DNA from: Streptomyces malachitofuscus
Lineage (GTDB): Bacteria; Actinomycetota; Actinomycetes; Streptomycetales; Streptomycetaceae
NCBI RefSeq assembly: GCF_014650055.1
Contig: NZ_BMUF01000001.1
Span: 434,001-498,000, forward strand
Direction of reading: 5' to 3'
Length of the DNA stretch: 64,000 bases
Shown here: positions 59,747 to 64,000 of the stretch, piece by piece
Numbering within the stretch: the stretch's first letter is position 1
How the letters are laid out: each line of letters opens with the position of its first letter
Notes under the pieces: model-generated
What the model was told of the DNA's origin: nothing
The model's input: the letters and a program-made list of their open reading frames with translations, nothing else
Database searches by the model: none
Program-made: the position numbers and the translations under genes

Positions 59747-60859
59747 GTGAGTTCCCCAGATCCGCAGGTTCGCGCAGCGCGAAACAACTCAACCAGTCCC
59801 GCGGCGCGCGGGCCCGTCGTAGCGGTCACCGGAGCCGCGTCCGGCGTCGGCGCGCTGCTCACCGCGCGGCTGGCCGCCTCGGAGGACATCAAGCAGGTCA
59901 TCGCCATCGACGAGCGGCGCGGGGAGTGCGCCGAGGCACGCTGGCACATCCTGGACGTGCGGGATCCGGCCATCGCGGAGAAGCTGCGCGGGGCCGACGT
60001 GGTGGTCCATCTGGCGCTCGATCTCGATCTGGAGACCGACGGCGCCGCCCGGACGGCCTACAACGTGCGCGGCACGCAAACGGTGCTGACGGCCGCCGCG
60101 GCCGCCGGGGTGCACCGGGTGGTGCTGTGCACCTCGACGATGGTCTACGGGGCGCTGCCCGACAACGAGCTGCCGCTGTCCGAGGACGCGGAACTGCGCG
60201 CCACGGCGGAGGCCACGGGCGTCGGCGACCTCCTGGAGATCGAACGCCTCGCGCGCCGGGCGCCGCGCGCGCATCCCGGCCTCAATGTCACCGTCGTCCG
60301 GCCCGCCGTGCTGGTGGGCGGCACCGACACGGCGCTGACCAGGTACTTCGAGTCCCCTCGGCTGCTGGTGGTGGCCGGATCGCGGCCCGCGTGGCAGTTC
60401 TGCCATGTCGACGATCTGTGCAGCGCGATGGAGTACGCCGTGCTGGAGAAGGTCGACGGCGAGCTGGCCGTCGGCTGCGACGGATGGCTGGAGCAGGAGG
60501 AGGTCGAGGAGCTCAGCGGGATCCGGCGGATGGAGCTGCCGTCGGCTGTCGCGCTCGGCGCGGCGGCCCGGCTGCACCGGATCGGGCTCACCCCGTCCCC
60601 GGCCGGGGACCTGGCGTACACGATGTACCCGTGGGTGGTGAGCGGGAGCCGGCTGCACGACGCCGGGTGGCGGCCCGCGCACACCAACGAGGAGGTGCTC
60701 GCGGAGCTGCTGGAGGAGGTGTCCGGCAGGCACACGGTGGCCGGCCGGCGGCTGGGGCGCAAGGACGCCACGGCGGCGGGTGCCGCGGGCGCGACGGTGG
60801 CCCTGCTGGGCGCGGCGGCGGTGGTGCGCAGAGCCCGGAAGGCGCGACGGCGCATCTAG
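59747..60859 (+). CDS. SDR-like NAD(P)-binding protein, catalytic YxxxK missing, C-terminal membrane tail
   Basis: 370 residues of extended-SDR type. Dinucleotide loop VTGAASGVGALL and VHLALDLDLETDGAARTAYN, TSTMVYGALPD are present, but the stretch that should hold YxxxK reads GVGDLLEIE, so normal SDR catalysis is unlikely. The C-terminus has a hydrophobic helix (AAGAAGATVALLGAAAVV) followed by RRARKARRR, a likely membrane tail anchor. It may be a redox-sensing or scaffold protein. GTG 59747 with GGAGA upstream. Confidence 0.87.
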   Translation: MSSPDPQVRAARNNSTSPAARGPVVAVTGAASGVGALLTARLAASEDIKQVIAIDERRGECAEARWHILDVRDPAIAEKLRGADVVVHLALDLDLETDGAARTAYNVRGTQTVLTAAAAAGVHRVVLCTSTMVYGALPDNELPLSEDAELRATAEATGVGDLLEIERLARRAPRAHPGLNVTVVRPAVLVGGTDTALTRYFESPRLLVVAGSRPAWQFCHVDDLCSAMEYAVLEKVDGELAVGCDGWLEQEEVEELSGIRRMELPSAVALGAAARLHRIGLTPSPAGDLAYTMYPWVVSGSRLHDAGWRPAHTNEEVLAELLEEVSGRHTVAGRRLGRKDATAAGAAGATVALLGAAAVVRRARKARRRI

Positions 60860-60988
60860 TACCGAGCACCGGGCAGCCCGGGCGTGTCTCCCACGGGCGG
60901 CGCTCTGTAGGAGGCTCCGAAGGGCACGGGCGCGTACCGGGCGATAGCTCTATTCCGCGTTGTCGTCGCGGTGGGGCACGATGGGGGC

Positions 60989-61447
60989 ATGGCATCCACG
61001 CACGATCATCCGGGTGAGCAGGCCGCACAGGACCCGATCAAGCTGATCGCGATCCGCGACACGCCGCTGTCGGTGGACGAGGTCCTCCGCGCGGTCGGGG
61101 ACGACGCGGCCGGCGGGACGGCGCTGTTCGTGGGGACGGTGCGCAATCACGACGGGGGCGCCGACGTCGACGCGCTCGGCTATTCGTGCCACCCCAGCGC
61201 CGAGGACGAGATGCGGCGGATCGCCGAGAAGGTCGCCGCCGAGTTCCCCGTCCGGGCGCTCGCCGCCGTCCACCGGGTGGGGGATCTCCGGATCGGCGAC
61301 TTCGCCGTGGTCGTCGGCGTGTCGTGTCCGCACCGGGGCGAGGCCTTCGAAGCCTGCCGCAAGCTGATCGACGACCTCAAGCACGAGGTGCCCATCTGGA
61401 AGCACCAGCGGTTCGCCGACGGGACCGATGAATGGGTCGGCGCGTAG
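60989..61447 (+). CDS. moaE: MoaE: molybdopterin synthase catalytic subunit
   Basis: 152 residues. MoaE inserts sulfur from MoaD thiocarboxylate into precursor Z. Visible: LFVGTVRNHDGG, HRVGDLRIGDFAVVVGVS, CPHRGEAFEACRKLIDDLK and the conserved VPIWKHQRF with active Lys. ATG 60989 chosen; ATG 60971 and 60981 are nearby and weaker. MoeZ (28752), which thiolates MoaD-type carriers, is in the same window though not linked. Confidence 0.95.
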   Translation: MASTHDHPGEQAAQDPIKLIAIRDTPLSVDEVLRAVGDDAAGGTALFVGTVRNHDGGADVDALGYSCHPSAEDEMRRIAEKVAAEFPVRALAAVHRVGDLRIGDFAVVVGVSCPHRGEAFEACRKLIDDLKHEVPIWKHQRFADGTDEWVGA

Positions 61448-61618
61448 CGCCGTCGTTGAGGGGTGGTGGTCGGGAGACGGGAGGGCGGGTGGGCGCCTGC
61501 TGAGCGGACCCGGAGCTCCGGTTGCGTAACCGTACCCCTGGCGTGAGCGTTGTCACTGCGGATGGTTAATCTGCTGATCAGTCAATGGTGCGGACGCTCA
61601 TGGGGTTGGGAGGTCGGC

Positions 61619-61783
61619 ATGGCGGCGCTTGCCTGGTTGCTGATTCCGCTTGTGGCCGCTGTCGGAGCGGGGCTGTGGGGCAGTTGGGCCAACCGGACCC
61701 GCAAGGTACGGGGCGATGGTCCCGAACTCACCGGGTACGCCCGGTTCCGCGAGGCCATGGAGAAGCCGCGCACGGACCGCTGA
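61619..61783 (+). CDS. Small single-helix membrane protein
   Basis: 54 residues: one membrane helix (ALAWLLIPLVAAVGAGLWG) and a charged tail (RTRKVRGDGPELTGYARF, EAMEKPRTDR). ATG 61619 follows GGGAGG with ideal spacing, and codon use is normal. Unknown function; a similar small protein is common upstream of ylbL in Streptomyces as far as I recall. Confidence 0.8.
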   Translation: MAALAWLLIPLVAAVGAGLWGSWANRTRKVRGDGPELTGYARFREAMEKPRTDR

Positions 61784-61883
61784 AGCACACGAAGCAGCAG
61801 GTCACGGCCGAGAAGGCGAGCAGGGCCGCCCGTCCGGGCGGCCCTGACGGTGCGCTGACAGGCCCGTCCCGTACTGTCGAGTC

Positions 61884-62978
61884 ATGCCACGCCGCACCGC
61901 GACGATGCTCGCCTCCACCCTGATGCTGATCGCGCTCCTGTGCGCGGGAGTCTTCATTCCCGTGCCCTATTCGGAGATGTCGCCGGGGCCGACGGTGAAC
62001 ACGCTGGGCGAGCACGAGGGCGAGCCGGTGCTGCAGATCGCCGGGCGCAAGACCTATCCGACGGACGGCCACCTCAACATGACCACGGTGCGGGTCACCA
62101 GTGCCGACTACCGGATGAACCTGGTCGAGGCCGTCTACGGATGGCTCGCGCACGACAACAAGGTCGTGCCGCACGAGACGCTCTACCCCGACGGCAAGAC
62201 GGAGGAGGAGTCCACCCAGGAGAACGCCGAGGAGTTCAACCAGTCCCAGGAGAGCGCCAAGGTCGCGGCCCTCAAGGAGCTCGACGTCCCGGTGAAGTCC
62301 TGGGTGATCGTCTCCACGGTCGTCAAGGGATCCCCTTCCGAGGGCCGGCTGCACGCCGGTGACGTGATCAAGGCCGTCGACGGAACACCGGTGAAGAAGC
62401 CGGCCGACGTCGCCGAACTGGTGACCGAGCACAAGCCCGGCGAGGACGTCGTCTTCACGATCGTGCCCGCCAAGGAGCAGGCCGCCGCCGAGAAGGAGAA
62501 GCGCACGGCGACGGACACCGAGAAGGTCACGATCACCACCATGACCTCCGACGACGCCGGCGAGAAGCGCGCCATAGTCGGGATCTCCGCCGGAACCGAC
62601 CACACCTTCCCGTTCAGCATCGACATCAAGCTCGCCGATGTGGGCGGCCCGAGCGCGGGTCTGATGTTCGCCCTCGGCATCTACGACAAGCTCACGCCCG
62701 GCAGTCTCACCGGCGGCGCCTTCGTCGCCGGCACCGGCACCATCGACGACAACGGCGAGGTCGGCCCGATCGGCGGCATCGAGATGAAGACGGTCGGCGC
62801 GCGCAACAAGGGCGCCGAGTACTTCCTCACCCCGGCCGACAACTGCGCGTCCGCCGCCAAGGACACCCCCGAGGGCCTCACCCTGGTGAAGGTGGACACC
62901 ATCGACGACGCCCTGGGCGCCCTGGCGGACATCCGCTCCGGCGACACCGCCGGCCTCCCGAAGTGCACGGCGTCCTGA
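61884..62978 (+). CDS. YlbL-type membrane PDZ/Lon-like serine protease
   Basis: 364 residues. N-terminal membrane helix (LASTLMLIALLCAGVFIPV), a PDZ domain (VVKGSPSEGRLHAGDVIKAV) and a Lon-type protease domain (S16) with catalytic Ser in DVGGPSAGLMFAL and Lys in GGIEMKTVGARNKG. YlbL of Bacillus degrades a division inhibitor after DNA damage; target here unknown. ATG 61884 has TACTGT six bases upstream, a leaderless pattern. Converges on the PPA1309 gene. Confidence 0.93.
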   Translation: MPRRTATMLASTLMLIALLCAGVFIPVPYSEMSPGPTVNTLGEHEGEPVLQIAGRKTYPTDGHLNMTTVRVTSADYRMNLVEAVYGWLAHDNKVVPHETLYPDGKTEEESTQENAEEFNQSQESAKVAALKELDVPVKSWVIVSTVVKGSPSEGRLHAGDVIKAVDGTPVKKPADVAELVTEHKPGEDVVFTIVPAKEQAAAEKEKRTATDTEKVTITTMTSDDAGEKRAIVGISAGTDHTFPFSIDIKLADVGGPSAGLMFALGIYDKLTPGSLTGGAFVAGTGTIDDNGEVGPIGGIEMKTVGARNKGAEYFLTPADNCASAAKDTPEGLTLVKVDTIDDALGALADIRSGDTAGLPKCTAS

Positions 62979-63014
62979 CCGGCTCCCGGCGGCGCCCCGA
63001 TCGGCCGTCGGCGG

Positions 63015-63557
63015 CTACTCCGCGAACGTCGCCGTCAACGCCTCCGCCAGCCCCGGCACCAGGTCGGAACCGGTGAGCACCTCCGTGGGCGAGTCCTTCG
63101 CGCGCAGTCGCAGCGCGGACTCGCGGGCGCCGTCGCGCAGCACCGCGACCGTCATCCGGACCTCCTGACGCTCCGGGTGCTCGGCCACCCACTTGGTCAG
63201 CGCTGCCTCGTCCAGATCCTTCGGGACCTGCGCCTCGGCGGACGGCGGCAGCATCAGCCGCTCCACGGTCAGCGCGCAGCCGGCCACCGCGTCGGGCCAG
63301 GCGATGGTGCCCAGGAACTCGTCCAGCGGCTTGCCCGTTGGAATCTCGTCCTGCTCGATCGGGGTGAAGGCGGTGGTCTCCTGCTCGCCGTCCGGACCGA
63401 GCCGGCCCGCGAGTGAGGGCTGCTCGGCGCGCAGCCGGGCGGTGTCGACGAGGGCGAACAGTCGGGCGGGCTGGTCCCAGCCGAGTCCGGAGGCGTACTC
63501 GTCGATCTCGAGGACGGCCCGGGTGAGCGGGTTGGCGGCCATGGGTGTGTTGGACAT
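63015..63557 (-). CDS. PPA1309 family protein
   Basis: 180 residues, soluble, actinobacterial family named PPA1309, function unknown. Conserved stretches: ANPLTRAVLEIDEYASGLGW, RLFALVDTARLRAEQP, FLGTIAWPDAVAGCAL and RMTVAVLRDGARESALRLR. ATG 63557 is preceded by GAGAGAGG at nine-base spacing. Divergent from the UPF0182 gene across 151 bp. Confidence 0.9.
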   Translation of the reverse strand: MSNTPMAANPLTRAVLEIDEYASGLGWDQPARLFALVDTARLRAEQPSLAGRLGPDGEQETTAFTPIEQDEIPTGKPLDEFLGTIAWPDAVAGCALTVERLMLPPSAEAQVPKDLDEAALTKWVAEHPERQEVRMTVAVLRDGARESALRLRAKDSPTEVLTGSDLVPGLAEALTATFAE

Positions 63558-63708
63558 GGTCACAATCCTCTCTCGTTCCTCACCGGAATCGGGAACCGAG
63601 TAAAGCGTGAGTAAGTTGCATAGGTGTGGGCCCACGATCACGGGGGGCCACGACGGTCCGTGAAACCGCGGGCCCGACGAATCAACAGCGAACTTCGAGG
63701 TGCCTACC

Positions 63709-64000
63709 TTGGCTTTCCAGATGCCGGACCGCGGCGGAGGCCCGACGGGGCCACGGATCAGAGTGGGCCGCCCGTCCCGGCGGGTCCGGACCCTGCTCAT
63801 GACACTGGGCGTCCTGGCCGTCCTCGGCATGGTGTTCACCATGTTCGCGGGGTTCTGGACCGACTGGCTGTGGTATCGCTCGGTCAACTACTCCTCGGTC
63901 TTCACGACGACCCTGTGGACCAAGATCGGGCTGTTCTTCGTCTTCGGTCTGCTGATGGCCTTCGCGGTCGGCTTCAACATCTGGCTGGCCCACCGGATGC
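63709..64000 (+). CDS. UPF0182 family membrane protein (3' truncated)
   Basis: Start of a large UPF0182 (COG1615) membrane protein; only the first 97 codons are in the window. It begins [11 protein letters not shown] if TTG 63709 is used, supported by GAGG about ten bases upstream; ATG 63721 is the conventional alternative. Two membrane helices are visible ([20 protein letters not shown] and [17 protein letters not shown]) with the family motif [18 protein letters not shown] between them. Function unknown. Confidence 0.9.
   Translation, partial: MAFQMPDRGGGPTGPRIRVGRPSRRVRTLLMTLGVLAVLGMVFTMFAGFWTDWLWYRSVNYSSVFTTTLWTKIGLFFVFGLLMAFAVGFNIWLAHRM

Overview
The window is chromosomal DNA from a Streptomyces or very close relative. 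It shows very high GC with strong third-position bias, actinobacterial marker families (AdnAB, mycoredoxin, WblC/WhiB7 with an AT-hook, UvrD2 with HRDC, DUF3107, DUF3152, DUF6758, UPF0182, MoeZ), many GTG starts and almost no TTA codons. From memory, gene content and order match the conserved core arm of S. coelicolor around SCO5149-SCO5204. There is no prophage, IS element, CRISPR array, tRNA or rRNA. Both ends cut through a gene.

Layout. 1-9.1 kb: HtrA-type protease (5' cut), TatB, an unknown protein, then a leftward mgtE-like/DUF1003/mrp operon, a lipoprotein, an unknown protein and CorA. 9.6-14.9 kb: SUFU-like, DUF6758, PHP phosphoesterase, MarC, a 50-residue conserved protein, NYN-domain protein and an alpha/beta hydrolase. 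14.9-23.4 kb: DEAD-box RNA helicase with a long repetitive basic tail and a probable CTG start, ferritin-like protein, small membrane protein, DUF3107, TetR regulator, acidic small protein, hydrolase and DUF3152. 23.6-28.7 kb: a glycan locus (PelF-like GT4, 8-helix membrane protein, sugar epimerase, spherulin-4/GH135-like protein). 28.7-36 kb: MoeZ, two secreted Tap-type hydrolase paralogues, and an LPG-synthase-type membrane protein carrying a kinase-like domain. 36-49 kb: a DNA-repair block (alkyltransferase-like protein, AdnA, AdnB, UvrD2) with M20 peptidase, NudC and mycoredoxin inside it. 49-50.4 kb: wblC with a long regulatory leader. 50.5-54.2 kb: a zinc-ribbon gene frameshifted by a 61-bp tandem duplication, ABC1 kinase, ThiF-like protein and an M48-type peptidase. 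54.3-57.5 kb: TerD-AIM24 fusion plus two AIM24 proteins. 57.6-64 kb: Nudix, zincin-like DUF2342 protein, SDR-like protein, MoaE, YlbL-type PDZ/Lon protease, PPA1309 protein and UPF0182 (3' cut).

How it works together. Most of the window is housekeeping: envelope protein quality control (HtrA, TatB, YlbL), metal transport, molybdopterin and sulfur transfer (MoeZ, MoaE), redox repair, double-strand-break processing and translation-stress resistance.

The best candidates for new biology are: (i) the 23.6-28.7 kb locus, read as a bacterial counterpart of the Pel/galactosaminogalactan pathways, with a TTA codon implying bldA control and a spherulin-4 protein lacking expected catalytic acids; (ii) the wblC leader, where promoter, leader ORF, attenuator and antiterminator pairing can all be read; (iii) the 61-bp duplication, a possible reversible off-switch; and (iv) an unusually consistent set of leaderless-type promoters, with TANNNT ending 6-7 nt before the start codon at ten genes.
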